A program made the translations under genes and the position numbers. 64,000 bases of DNA, from the NCBI RefSeq assembly GCF_014851395.1, contig NW_024040485.1, positions 8,822,384 through 8,886,383 of the forward strand, in the 5' to 3' direction. Below the pieces are notes generated by a model. That model saw only the letters and a program-made list of their open reading frames with translations. It was not told the DNA's origin and made no database searches. This document shows positions 32,944-44,535 of the stretch, piece after piece (position 1 is the first letter of the stretch; each line of letters opens with the position of its first letter). The DNA comes from Micropterus salmoides (taxonomy: Eukaryota > Chordata > Actinopteri > Centrarchiformes > Centrarchidae).

Positions 32944-33993
32944 TATACCATAGACAGTATATTACTGGACGAGGCCACCCCGCTGATTTGAGTGGAGAGC
33001 AGTGTTCCGGTCGCCCTGTAGTTCCCTGCTAAGTGGACGCAGGGTATTCAGCCATTTTAAGTGAGATTCCAAACCGCAGGGAGCACAACATGTTCACTTC
33101 AAAGTGCACTGTGAACTGTGTAGGGAAGAAGGGAACAACGGTTCATCAGTTCGCAGGAAGTTGATAAGAAAGATTACCCATAAGCCTTTGCGCCTCATAG
33201 GAGCTAACAATAGAGCAGACCACAGAGTTTGTATATCTGTAATTATTGTCATTGTAACTAATGTTATCATTATTTATGATTATTTCAGAGGTTGACGCTG
33301 CTTATCTTGTAAATTAATCCAATGACATTCATTCACAAGTTACATACATTTTAATAGAATATAAATAGAAGAAGTTATGGAAATATAAGTTTTGTAATTG
33401 TATCAGTTTGTTTTAACATATATTCAATATTTAATTTCAGTAAATGTTCACAGTAGCAGCGGGGATCCGGCGGAACTTACGTGTGCTTTGATGATGTTGC
33501 AGGGTGTTCCGAATGGAAACATTTTGTTCCCTTAACCGACATTCCCTGAGCAGGGATTACTGTTTATATACACTGTGGATCGGAACGCAGCCTACTACAG
33601 GGCCACTTCCTGTTGGCACCAGCGTCTACTGCGCATGATCGCGCAGCATAACCGCGGATTAAATACATAGAACAACTGCAGGAACACCGTAATTCTGGTA
33701 GCGGTACAAATGCGCCAACAAAAGGTTTCATGGCTCAGTGCGTTTGACTCGGATCATCACTGTTTAATCAGCCCACCTACAAGGTTCACCTGTCAAACAC
33801 CAAAGCAGATGATTGCTCTGATAGTTTGTTTTTGATTGCCGAGAGTTTATAATCTAAGCAATACGGGTACATCTCTCATGTGCAACGGGGTGTCGCAGGG
33901 TTTTGACATCATTTTTGGGCCTACATGGATCCCTCCTGCAGGCTTAGGTCGGCTTCACTGTCCGAACTCTGGCTTACCCCCTTGGTGGATACC
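32944..33993. repeat. Interspersed repeat family, copy C (interrupted)
   Basis: It is the inverted equivalent of 19495-20030 in copy A. The match is continuous from 33993 down to about 33592, breaks, and resumes from about 33003 down to 32944 (CGGGGTGG..CGTCCAGTAATAT words). The intervening 33004-33591 is absent from copy A. Confidence 0.75.
33004..33591. mobile_element. MITE-like insertion in repeat copy C
   Basis: The outer ends GCAGTGTTCCGGTCG (from about 32999) and, on the other strand, GCTGCGTTCCGATCC (from about 33592) match at 11 of 15 positions. Each lies at a point where alignment to copy A breaks, so the block behaves as a unit of about 590 bases that inserted later. No protein domain is recognised in it. 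Confidence 0.6.
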
Positions 33994-34504
33994 AAAAGAA
34001 AGGGGACTTGCACTTCCTGGCAACATGGACACTCATTGGCTATTGTAAGGCATGGAATTTTCTATTGGGTCAATTAAGTTGTCACTCAAAAAGTCAACAT
34101 GTAGACGTGTTTTTTGTTTACATGCTAGCTGTAGTTAGGCTAATATAAAGCGAAGCAATAGCAGTCCGTGTGTATTTATTGAAATAATAATGCGTTTTGG
34201 ACTAAATACTTTACTGGATTGGATTATCTGGACCTTTGCCAACATAACCAGGCCAGTTTTGTGGAATGTAATCCACCGGTGGAATACGGTTTTCACAGAT
34301 AAGTGGTGTCAATTTTGATAATAGGCAGTGCTTGAAGTGGGCCACCGATACCAGTAAGTTACTTCTACATTTTGCTCTTTGGCGTCCCGGGACTTTTCTT
34401 GCGTACTGGTGGGCTCTATGTGGGAGAGGGTCCAGCTGCAGCCAGCAGACAAACGTGACGGAAACTTCCATATATGATATTAAAAAAGTCTGCAGAGTGC
34501 ATGG

Positions 34505-37500
34505 CTCAATCCCAATGTCCCCCTAAGCCCTAAAGCCCTGAACCCTCACAGACTTTACTGACATCACTTGGAAAGCGATTGGCTCCAAGGGCTCAAAATG
34601 CTGTAAACAGGAACGGGAAAGCACTTTGCCACATTATCAGGTTACCTTGAGGATGCTGAGTTGCACACTTTTTATTTTATGCTTTTGCCTCATTTTAAGT
34701 CCTGCAGGCTCTTGCCCTCCAGAGTGGAGGAGAGGTAAATGTAAAAATGTATTTGTCAATAATCAATACACTATTGTTGGTCAAAACAGCATCATTAAGC
34801 AAAAACTAAAATAAATACTTGAATAAAGTGTGTATGGTGATTGCATTCCTCTGACTTCATGTGTTCTATCATCTTAAGTTAAGAAAAATTCTAACAATGT
34901 TAACATCACCAGTTTGGATGCTTGTTTGTTTACCGTTTTCTTCTTCTTCTCTTATAACGCAGATTTGCTGGGATTTTTGTCTCGCTTCCGGGCTTCCCCT
35001 GGTAACTTCCGTGTGTCACGTCATACCGCTATGAACTGTGGGCAATTCCCTCAGGCAAAGTCTGCAGAAATGCGGACTTACGAAAGGTTCTAAAAACGCG
35101 GAGTAGAGATACATCATGAGGAAAACTCAAGAATAAAAAGGTGGAAACTAGATGGAGCAGATTGGGACACATTTCAAAAATTATGTAAAAATAAGTGTGA
35201 GAGTTTAATCAGAGAAGATTTATCAGATGGGGACCAATGTAATAAAAAGTTGGTGGGAGTCATTATAACGATACGAGGAAACGATACCAAGAAGTACAGG
35301 GAGCAGAGTGAAAAAGAACATACCATGGTGGGATGTAAATTGTAGCAAAGCTATTAAAAGAAGAAACAAGGCATTTAGGCAGTTAAAAAAACATCATTCA
35401 ATAGAGACATTAATTAATTACAAAAGATCACAGGCCATAGTCCGGAAGATTATAAGAGCAGCAAAACGTGCATACTGGAGGGATTACTGCAATAAGATCA
35501 CTGGCTGATATATGGGGAATGGTTAGAAAAATGAGTGGAATCAGAAGGTGTTATATAATACCAGTCTTAAGTGGCAATAAAACAGCAATCAGTAATGTGG
35601 AGAAGGTAGAAATGTTGGCAGAAACATTAGTTAAAGTAGACAGTTCAGATAATTTATTAGTCGAAGCCAGAAAGTGCAGAGATAACACTCTTGCCATGAA
35701 CCCAGGTGTCAATATACAGAAGAGCACAACAACTGATGATTTAGATGTACCATTTAGCTTATTTGAGTTAAGGAGGGCTATCTCAAAGACAAGACAATCA
35801 TCTCCAGGGAACAACTGGGTGTTGGACTTCATATTTGGCAGGGCAATAGAGGTCAGGGTGGGCACAGAATATTCAAGACTCTATAAAGTTGAAAATGGTA
35901 CTCCACAAGGAAGTGTGTGTAGTCCAGTACTATGTAACATCATGATCAATGATATTTTTGAAAAAGTGGAAAGAAGTATTGGGAAGTCCTTGTATGCAGA
36001 CGATGAAATAACTGGGGTTTTAGGGTGTCGGGTGCAAGTGATATGTTTTTCCAGGAGACATAAAGAAGTGTCCTTAAAATTATATGATCAAACCCTCGAA
36101 CAAGTAAAAGTTATCAGACGGTTAGGAGTGTTGTTTGATGAAAAGTTGACCTGGAAACAGAACACTGACAAGGTCAAAGACAAATGCAAAAAAATCAATA
36201 ACCTTTTAAGATCAGGTCAGGAAGGGACTGGGGGGCCACTACAACATCATTGCTTAAAATATACCAGACCTTGATGAGATCTACACTAGATCATGGATGT
36301 ATAGCATATATCTCAGCAGCAGAATGCCATCTTAAAAAACTAGATGTGGAACAGGCACAAGTGTAAAGGACATGCAGTGGAGCATTTAAGACCTCTGCAG
36401 TGGCTGCCATGCAAGTGGAAATGGGGGAACAGCCACTAAGAATAAGAAGAACAAGAATTATGCTAACATACTGGGCTAATCTTCAGGGACACTGTAGCTC
36501 TCACCCCGCTAAAGCCGACCTAGAAGAATGTTGGGAACACAAGAGCAGCTGTTTCAGTTTTGGATGAGTGGGAAATGCGAAAGCAGAAAGCCTTGGCCTG
36601 TGCAGTATAAAATATATCCCAGTAGTCCCATATCCAGATCTTCCTCCATGGTTTTTTGTAAATCCATCCATTGACCTGCATATGCAGCAAATAATCAAAA
36701 AGAAATCCAAGCAAGCACACACGGGAAAAATAGCAGAAAGTTACATAGAGCAGCACTATAGAGATAACAACATGGTCTTTACTGATGACTCTAAAGATCC
36801 AGAGACCGGACGGACAGGAGCTGCCATATACATCCCAGCATACAAAATAGGTATTAAAAAGAGAACCCCAGATAATCTATCAGTATATACAGTTGAGCTT
36901 ATGGCCATTTTGATGGCATTACAGTGGATAGAAGAAAATAAGGAAAGCAAGGTGGTCATTGCATCAGATAGCTGGGCAGCGCTCACCAGTATTAAATCTG
37001 TTAAGTCCTGTAGGCTGGATCTGGTATTTAGTATTCATAGCTCTCTATGTAGATTATATCATAAGGGCTGGACTGTCTGGTTTGTTTGGGTTCCTGCCCA
37101 TGTAGGGGTAGAAGGAAATGAAGATGCTGATATTCTGGCGAAACAAGCACTTAAATCAAAGTCAGCTGATATACAAGTTCCGCTCAGTAAATCTGAAGCT
37201 AAAACAATCATTAAAGAGAAAGTGCAAAAAATATGGCAAGAATACTGGGAACTAAATGAAACTGGAAGACATCTTTACAGTATACAGAATCATGTTGGTC
37301 TGGGAAGAAAACTGGGTGGGTGCCGGAAGACAGAGACCGTCATTACCCGTCTAAGAATAGGACACACAGGACTTAACCATTCACTTTATAAAATAGGTAA
37401 ACACCCAACTGGACACTGTGTAAAATGTAATAGTATAGAGACCATTCAACATGTGCTGGTTGAGTGTAGAGGCGAGGAGGAAAATAGCAGCAGTTATAGA

Positions 37501-37951
37501 GAAAGCTGAGCTTAGGTTCACTGTCGAGAACCTCCTTGGGGATAAAGCATGGGGCATATTAAAGCATCTCATTAAATACATCTCGTTAAAGAAACGGGAT
37601 TAATGGAAAGGATATAGGTTTTCAATTTTTATTTATTAAAATTTTTTTGTTTGTTTGTTTTTTGTTCTATTTGTTTATTTGGTTTTTATGTTAGTCTGCA
37701 CACAATCTGTTCCACACTCCAGTCTGGTAGGTGACGGTAATGCTCCTAAATGCTGGCAGCCAACCGCCAATCAAATCAGAAGAAGAAGAAGAAGAAGAAG
37801 AAGAAGAAGAAGAAGAAGAAGGGTCTAAAAACGGTTAAAAATGTCCGACAGAGAGCCCCCGCGCATTTGATGATTTGACAGTGGGACAGCCCTAACGGAC
37901 CTGCCGGGAACGCGCCTCAAAGTCTGTGAGGGTGGACGTTAGGATTGGGCC
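34505..37951. mobile_element. MITE split by a LINE
   Basis: The left end CAATCCCAATGTCC..CCCTCACAGACTTT is inverted at the right end (37905-37950, CCAATCCTAACGTCC..CCCTCACAGACTTT on the other strand). With the inserted LINE removed, the element would be about 0.7 kb. It ends about 330 bases upstream of pak1ip1. No transposase remains. Confidence 0.6.
35099..37823 (+). mobile_element. Nimb/I-like LINE with RNase H and target-site duplication
   Basis: Plus-strand frames cover a pre-RT region (SKAIKRRNKAFRQLKKH), RT (NGTPQGSVCSPVL motif B, YADD), then RNase H in one frame of about 310 codons (36568-37509). All four RNase H acidic residues are visible, in FTDDSK, VELMAI, ASDSW and GNEDAD. An RT segment between SKTRQSSPGNN and WVLDFIFGRA seems deleted, and the ORF is broken. 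It ends with an AAG run. TCTAAAAACG at 35089-35098 is repeated at 37824-37833 and marks the target-site duplication. Confidence 0.85.
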
Positions 37952-38028
37952 CATGACGCTCCAACTCTTCACAACACCGGCTTTTATTTTGAAAACCACT
38001 ATCTGCCAGAAGGGAGGAAGTAGACTTA

Positions 38029-38040
38029 TGCGCAAGCGCA
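38029..38040. promoter_or_regulatory. NRF1-like site in the pak1ip1 promoter
   Basis: TGCGCAAGCGCA matches the NRF1 core GCGCANGCGC. It lies about 245 bases upstream of the pak1ip1 start codon, in the kind of GC-rich, TATA-less context used by ribosome-biogenesis genes. No TATA box is seen near the start. Confidence 0.5.
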
Positions 38041-38284
38041 ATAGTTGCACACGTTATTTTGGATTTGAGAGTGGGTTTACCAGAGGTTGTTAAAGATAGT
38101 TTTATGCCGTTTACATGGTTTACTGTGTTTGTGTTTCTTTTGTAGGCCTCTGGTTGGACGGTTAGTAGCAGTTGTTAGCTGTTACTCAAACCAGGCGACA
38201 TAATCCAAACCAAAGGCTGAAGTTTAAAGAAAGCTAACTAGCCAGCTAGCTTAGCCTTCTGTAACGTTAGCTACAGGTGGCAGC

Positions 38285-41200
38285 ATGGCATCTGTACTGG
38301 AGCTGATTGCTGGGAGCTACGAGCAAATCACCTTTGGTTACCGAGTGAAAACCGACGAGAAAGTAAGCTGAAGTGTCTTATTTTGTAGCTGTGTATACTT
38401 GTTATGTTTAGCACTAACTAAACTGAGCTGTCGCTGATATTTATTGACCTTCAAGTGTAACGCTCTGACAAAAGGTTGATTTGTTTCCCTCTCAGTTTCA
38501 GCAATTAAGTTATTACAAAGAGTCGCCATTATGTCACTTCGTGTGTTTTTTGTTTGGGTTATGCAGGAGTGGACAGCCATGGCAAACTTCACACATCACG
38601 CCCACACGGCATCCATATCAGCTGTGGCAGCCAGTGAGAGGTTTGTTGTCACAGGAAGCAAAGATGAGACAATACAGCTGTACGACATGAAGAAGAGAGT
38701 TGAACATGGTGCTTTGCTGCATCATGATGGTGAGTGTCTAAGGTAAATGTGCTCTTTGACATCAACAAAGCACAAATCACACTGACTAAATATAGTATAA
38801 ATAGTGGTTTAGTACTAATATTTCTGGTTTGATTCCCACAGGGGCTATTTAAAGATGTCGGACAATGTTTGTGGACTGTGGTAATATTCATGTGACAAAG
38901 TCCTTGAACTTTTTTCATGAAAAAGATCAGATCGAGAGAGAGGATGTATGGACGGTCAGAAAGGAATTTGATAAAGACAATTGTTATTTTCTTCAAGACC
39001 ACAACAAGATTAATTTAAATCACCTCAAATGATTGAGGAAACCTGCTGCAATATTTTGTGAACGTGACATACACTCTTTATTTTGACTCTTGTTAGCTTG
39101 TTAAAAAGTCACAGTGAAATAGAATAATAACTCATGTGTCCTCTGACTACTATATTCTCAAAGAAATGTCTGGGCTTTTCAGGATTTTGGTTTCTTCAGT
39201 CCCATTATTTATGTATTTATTTATGTTGGAAATATATTCTAGCTGCTTTCTTTCTTCTCCCATTCTTTAATCCTAGCTTCTCCTGACCGCTCTCCTCATT
39301 TGTGGTATAGACACTGGAGCAAACAGATTTTGCCTCATGATTGTCTTTGCTGCTGGAACAAAAAGTATATAATATAACATTGAAAAATTGGCCTTATTTA
39401 CTTTTTACAGTTCGTCAAACCGTAAAGAAATTGAAGCTAGCTTGTTATGTGCATACCCGACTCAAACTTCCTTGTATTGCACAGGCACCATCACCTGCCT
39501 GGAGTTTTATGGGACGTCTCATTTACTGAGCGGAGGAGAGGATGGAATCATATGCGTGTGGAGCACAAAAAAGTGGGAGTGTCTGAAATCCATCAAAGCT
39601 CACAAGTAAGCACAGAAAGAGAGAGAGAGGTGCTGGTTGCGTCTGTGCGATTGCTGTCTTAGTATTTTGTTGGAAGGGACGTGTCAAAGTAACCTGCTTA
39701 ATCCTCTCATTCTCCTCAGAGGCCATGTCACATCGCTGTCTGTCCATCCATCTGGGAAACTTGCACTTACAGTCGGGACAGATAAGACTCTCAGGTAAAA
39801 TCCACAGTTCTGCTGCTTGAAAGTCGGTGAGGCAGGTGATTCATTTAACAGGGAATCAAAAATGACTGTTGCATCTTGTTATCTTTGTAGAACGTGGAAC
39901 CTAACTAACGGAAGATCAGCCTTCATCAAAAACATAAAACAGAGTAAGCCTCCTCTTATTTCAGTTCAGTCTCTTGCTCGGTCACTTTCTCTTTTTCTCT
40001 TCCTTGTTTCCTCCAACAACGTCTTCTTCAGTCTCTCCGCAACCTCTGCAACGATATCCGTAAGTTCTTTGCTGAGAATACTGAGGATTATTATGCCATT
40101 GTTGCGAAAGGGTTTCGTGCACGGGACTCCAGTGTTACATAGTCTAATAGCAGGCGCTTCAGGCCCGGCAATGACAGAGACACTGTTATTTTAAAATAAA
40201 AATACGACATATTGTTTCTTTGAGGAATGGACTAGTTTTAAGTTGTTTTATCAATATTAGCATGTTTGAATTGACTTTTTGTCCATACACTTTTAACAGA
40301 TGCGCACATTGTCAGATGGTCTCCAGATGGGGATAAATATGTGGTTGTGGTGGATGACAAAGTGAACATCTACAACCTGGAGACAGCCTCTGTGACAGGA
40401 ACAATGAAAAACCCCAAGAGGATCTCATCTGTTAAGTTCTTAAATGTGAGTTCTCTGACTGATTACTGACTGTATATGTAATCTAGAGATTGCTATGGCT
40501 GAAATGATTGGGATCTGCTATTACACCAAGATATGACAATAATAAGTAACATTAAATAAATAGATGTTATAATCCTGCTTGCTTTTCAGAACTCCATTCT
40601 GGCTGTCGCAGGAGATGATGAACATGTGAGGTTATGTGACCTTGGAAAAGAGAAATGGGTCTGTGAGTTTAAGGCTCATGAAACCAGGTACTGTGTGTTT
40701 TTAAAGTTATTAAGTGTTTGATATGTATTTAAAGTATTTGGAGCTCCATTTCTAAAAACATATTTTTGTTTTTGTCTTTGTAAGAATTAAATTCTATGGA
40801 AGCTAACAAACCTACTTCCTTTTGTTTTTTCAGGGTGAAAGCGGTTGACAGTTTTTTTATGGAGAATTACTGTGTGATGGTGACAGCTTCAAACGACGGA
40901 CTCATGAAAATGTGGAAACTCCATCTGAAAGAGGCACGTCTGTTTTATTTATGAACATTTGATTTGATAAAGCCATTTACTTACAAGCTACTTCTTTTCT
41001 TTTTTTTTTACATTTGCAGTGGCAGTGTATGTTTCTTTTTTTTAAATAACATTTCCCAGCTATTCACATACATCTGCAGTACTTTGCAGAATTATAAAAT
41101 TCTTTAAAAGCAATAATAAAATAAGATATTCAGATAATAGTGTCAGGTGTAACAAAACCTTCTGTTACAAGGAAAAAGATTATCAAAATGACGCAGTTGT

Positions 41201-41720
41201 TGTTGCTGTTGATGAACAATGTACCTGTGCTGTCCAACAGGACTTGGAGTCGCCCACTCTCCTTGGGGAAGTGAACACAACAGCCAGACTGACGTGCCTC
41301 GCTGTGTGGAAACCCTCATCAGTGCAGCAGCCTGCTAAGAAGCCAGCAGCTCATGCAACAACATCTGGAGGTAGTCTTGTAAACACTGACTTTTGTTTTA
41401 CTATCATCGTGTTAAGAGATTTGAGCTATAAATATTAAGCGGGTACTGAGGCTGGTGATTTTTTTTTTTTTTTCTCTCATGTTGATAGGGATGTCCTGTA
41501 GGTGGTTCGGCTTTCTCCCACCAGAATCTTGATAAACAAAGAGCTTCTTAGTTGAACTTGCTTTTCCTGTGTCCATGTAACACACTCAATCTGTTTGCAT
41601 CGGTCCACAGAACTCGCTCAGGAGCTTTCAAAGACAAAGAGAGTCCGAATTGCAACAGAAGAAGTCGTTCTAGAAGACGAGAGCAAACCCAAAAAGAAGA
41701 AAAAGGATGGTGGAAAATAA
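38285..41720 (+). CDS. pak1ip1: PAK1-interacting protein 1 (WD40)
   Basis: Ten exons with consistent phases: 38285-38362, 38567-38729, 39485-39605, 39720-39794, 39891-39943, 40300-40445, 40590-40687, 40834-40933, 41241-41370, 41611-41720. Together they encode 357 residues; the human protein is about 390. WD40 repeats are seen throughout: HAHTASISAVAASERFVVTG, SGGEDGIICVWSTKKWECL, SLSVHPSGKLALTVGTDKTL, RTWNL, AHIVRWSPDGDKYVVV, and ASNDGLMKMWKL. The C-terminus is Lys-rich (KPKKKKKDGG), as expected for a nucleolar protein. The family binds PAK1 and inhibits its activation, and is needed for 60S ribosome assembly. Eight introns are GT-AG, but the one after exon 8 has a GC donor. The stop overlaps an AATAAA at 41716-41721. 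Confidence 0.95.
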
Positions 41721-43340
41721 AATGGAAAATAATAAGTTTTATCATATCATTTGTCAATTATGTGTTTGCTTTTTGTGTGCAGATTTGCTGTCAACATGGA
41801 AAAGAAGAAAAATGAAAAATCATTGACCGTTTTTGGTATATGTAGTTAACATGCATTTACTCATGGTTACCACAGGGGGGTAACACAGCTGCTCGTTGTG
41901 CTTATATTTGCTGTCTTCGTGACAAGATAGGGGGCAAAATTTGTGCCTCCTCGCGGCGCGTCTTATGCTTTTTATATACAGATACAGTCTATGGTTTTAG
42001 TCCCTCCCACCCGGGAAGCGGGCTCCAGGAGGAAACGCGAGGAGAGAGGAGTGGAGGAAACAGGCAATTAATGATATGAGATGTAGTTCCCTCAGAGCAG
42101 TCATTTTAAAGCGACGTCAATTAAATATGACCTGTTGCACAGCTGCATCTCTGTTTGCGCTGTGATCTCTGTCAGATTTGCAGCCTTTAGCACCATCTTT
42201 TGGCACTAAAGGCTGCAAACTATAGGCTATCTTCACTATCCAGAAACATGTCTGTCAACATTTTAATACGTAGAAACAACTCGAGGTTCCAATAAACATC
42301 ATGGCCAGGACATCTTTGTAAAAGAGGTTAAAAATCTCTATGGATTTCTTTCCTGGTAAAATAAATAAATAAAATTCACTTCACAGAAACACAGTAACTG
42401 TTTTGGGGGTGCGACTTTTGTCTGAAAAAGTTTACGGTTTATTCAAGCCCTCAGCCTGATGAGGTGAGCGTTTCATCATCAGTCCCTTAACGAAATGAAA
42501 CCGTAACATTTATCTCATATAAGGTGGGATGCGCGGATCGGCTCGGACATGAAGGGAATACTCATATAGGCCTACACATAAATCATCCACCTGCCCCCAT
42601 CAACTAATTATTTTATCAGATTTAGAGACCAGCATGGACTTTTTACCACACCTCCACTGGTCCCTGTAGTTTCAGGTGATTTCTTCATAGTGTTATATTG
42701 ATGGATGAGTGCTTTATTTAAAGATTTACTTTGATGATTAGAAAGACTGTTGTCAGCCATTTAAACGTTTCTATCCGTGTAGTAATTTTACAGCAAATAT
42801 CGTGGCACAAAAAAAAACTCTGCAGAGGAATTAAACTTTCAGCTTCTTTAACCCATGTTTAGACGCTCCGATGGAGCTCAGGATTGATCAGGACGACGGC
42901 TGCTTTACTCCAAACAGTTTCAATGTATGAACCTGGACTGCGTGTGGGAGCTTTTGGATGTGTAGTAGAAAACAAAACATGAATTAACATTAGATCCTGA
43001 CCTATCCTGTCGGAGTGTCGGAGATATTTAAGTAGGGTTGATTATGTTGCTGTGCTCGTGCATAAATACGCACAGCGTCTCTGGAAAGGCGATTTACCCA
43101 GCCGGCCGCTATTCAGTGTTCATTTTAATGATCCTGCTGCCGATCCATACATCACATTCAACAATAACAACATAAGTGATATCAAAATGAAATGACATTA
43201 AGGAATGCGGTTAGAACTGCGCTTTATGAGGCGCTACACAAACGATGAAGGGCAGAAACTTTGATCGCGCATTAGATCATTTTTAATAGGCTTTACTGAT
43301 ACAACTTATGAATACATCAGGAACACTGCCGAGTCCTGGG
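41721..43340. other. Intergenic, no gene seen
   Basis: Between pak1ip1 and the MITE at 43341. It holds a 14-base perfect hairpin (TTTGCAGCCTTTAG at 42177-42190, inverted at 42206-42219), an AAATAAATAAATAAA tail near 42358, and no coding block. Confidence 0.5.
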
Positions 43341-43856
43341 GCAAGTTCAATCTCAAAACGTTTTCCACCGGGCTGCAACATTTTTGGATTGAACCACATG
43401 TTTTCTCCCGTTTGGTGGGCGTGTCTGTTACCCAATCAGCTGTGACAAGTTTGTAAACACAACGGTGTTAAAAATGCAGTGCGCTTGCGGACACAGCAGG
43501 GTCAAGAAACCGCCGTTTCCGTTGAAAAAAACGTGTTGCTACGTTTTGTCTGCGCTGAACTCGCCAAATACCTCGAAGCCCGTTGCGGAAGTACGGAAGC
43601 GTCTTGCTGCCGTGGCAGAAAGAGAAAAACAGATCAGTATCATGTTATAACATGAAAAGTTTTATGTTATACCAATAAACTTATCTTGTTATAACGTGAA
43701 AAATATGTTGTTATAACAACAAACTTTTCATGTTATAACATGATACTGATCCGTTTTTCTCTTTCTGCCATGGCAGCAAGACGCTTCCGAACAGAACGTC
43801 TCGTTCAATCAGACACCGTAGTAAACCGGTGCAAAACGTTTTGAGATTGAACTTGC
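43341..43856. mobile_element. MITE with outer and inner inverted repeats
   Basis: GCAAGTTCAATCTCAAAACG at 43341 is inverted exactly at the right end (to 43856), followed by AAAACGTTTT-type words. Inside, the segment around GCAGAAAGAGAAAAAC and CAGTATCATGTTATAACATG (43616-43660) is inverted at 43727-43775, so most of the element can fold back. A 61-codon frame at 43465-43650 runs through the inverted part and is probably incidental. Confidence 0.75.
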
Positions 43857-44535
43857 TCGAGTATTATTATGAGATACTTACTGCCAAACTTACAAAAGCA
43901 TAAAACACTGGGGAAGAACTGCAAGACATTTATAAATGCTTATAATGCGATAAAAGCTTTCAAGTGGATTTGTTGCAGTCCCTCATATCTGCCTTTCTGA
44001 AAGCTCCAGCTCTTATGTCTGCACTAACTAATTGTTTTGTATAATTAATGAATGATAAAAACTCGGACAACACTATTTTCCTTAATCTCTGAGAATATAA
44101 ATTCGTTTTCTCGAAATATGACCCTCTCCCCCGTGCCGTATTTTTTTATATGTACTTCTACGCCGTCTTACGTTATTTAGTAAAAGTAATTTCAAAAACG
44201 TTGAATCCTTTTATTTTGTAACTCTGCGATTTGACACCGGACGTGACACATTCAGGGTAAAGTTCAGAAGGTGCAGGACTTGTTCCTAGTTTAAACCTTT
44301 TTATAAATAGTCTATGGTTTAAACTCGTTTCAAAATCAGGTATGACCGTATGACTAGCTAAGTTTTCAGTACGTTTGGTGTAATATTTTGATAAAACGAT
44401 TGGCAGTACTTTGTCGCCATTTTTAACGGTTTAACTGTTGACAAGTTGTGGCACAATGCTGGTAAATCGAGGATTCCTCAAATTAAACTCTGTCTTACTC
44501 CAGCAGCAGCAGCAGTCTGTTTCTGGTTTGTGGAC

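Noticed and set aside
42177..42219. 14-base hairpin as a microRNA precursor
   Set aside because: The stem is too short for a microRNA precursor and no larger pairing extends around it.
44446..44535. Longer tmem14c start at 44446
   Set aside because: The in-frame extension is not family-like, runs through a CAG repeat, and an acceptor-like site lies within it. The start at 44536 gives the usual length.
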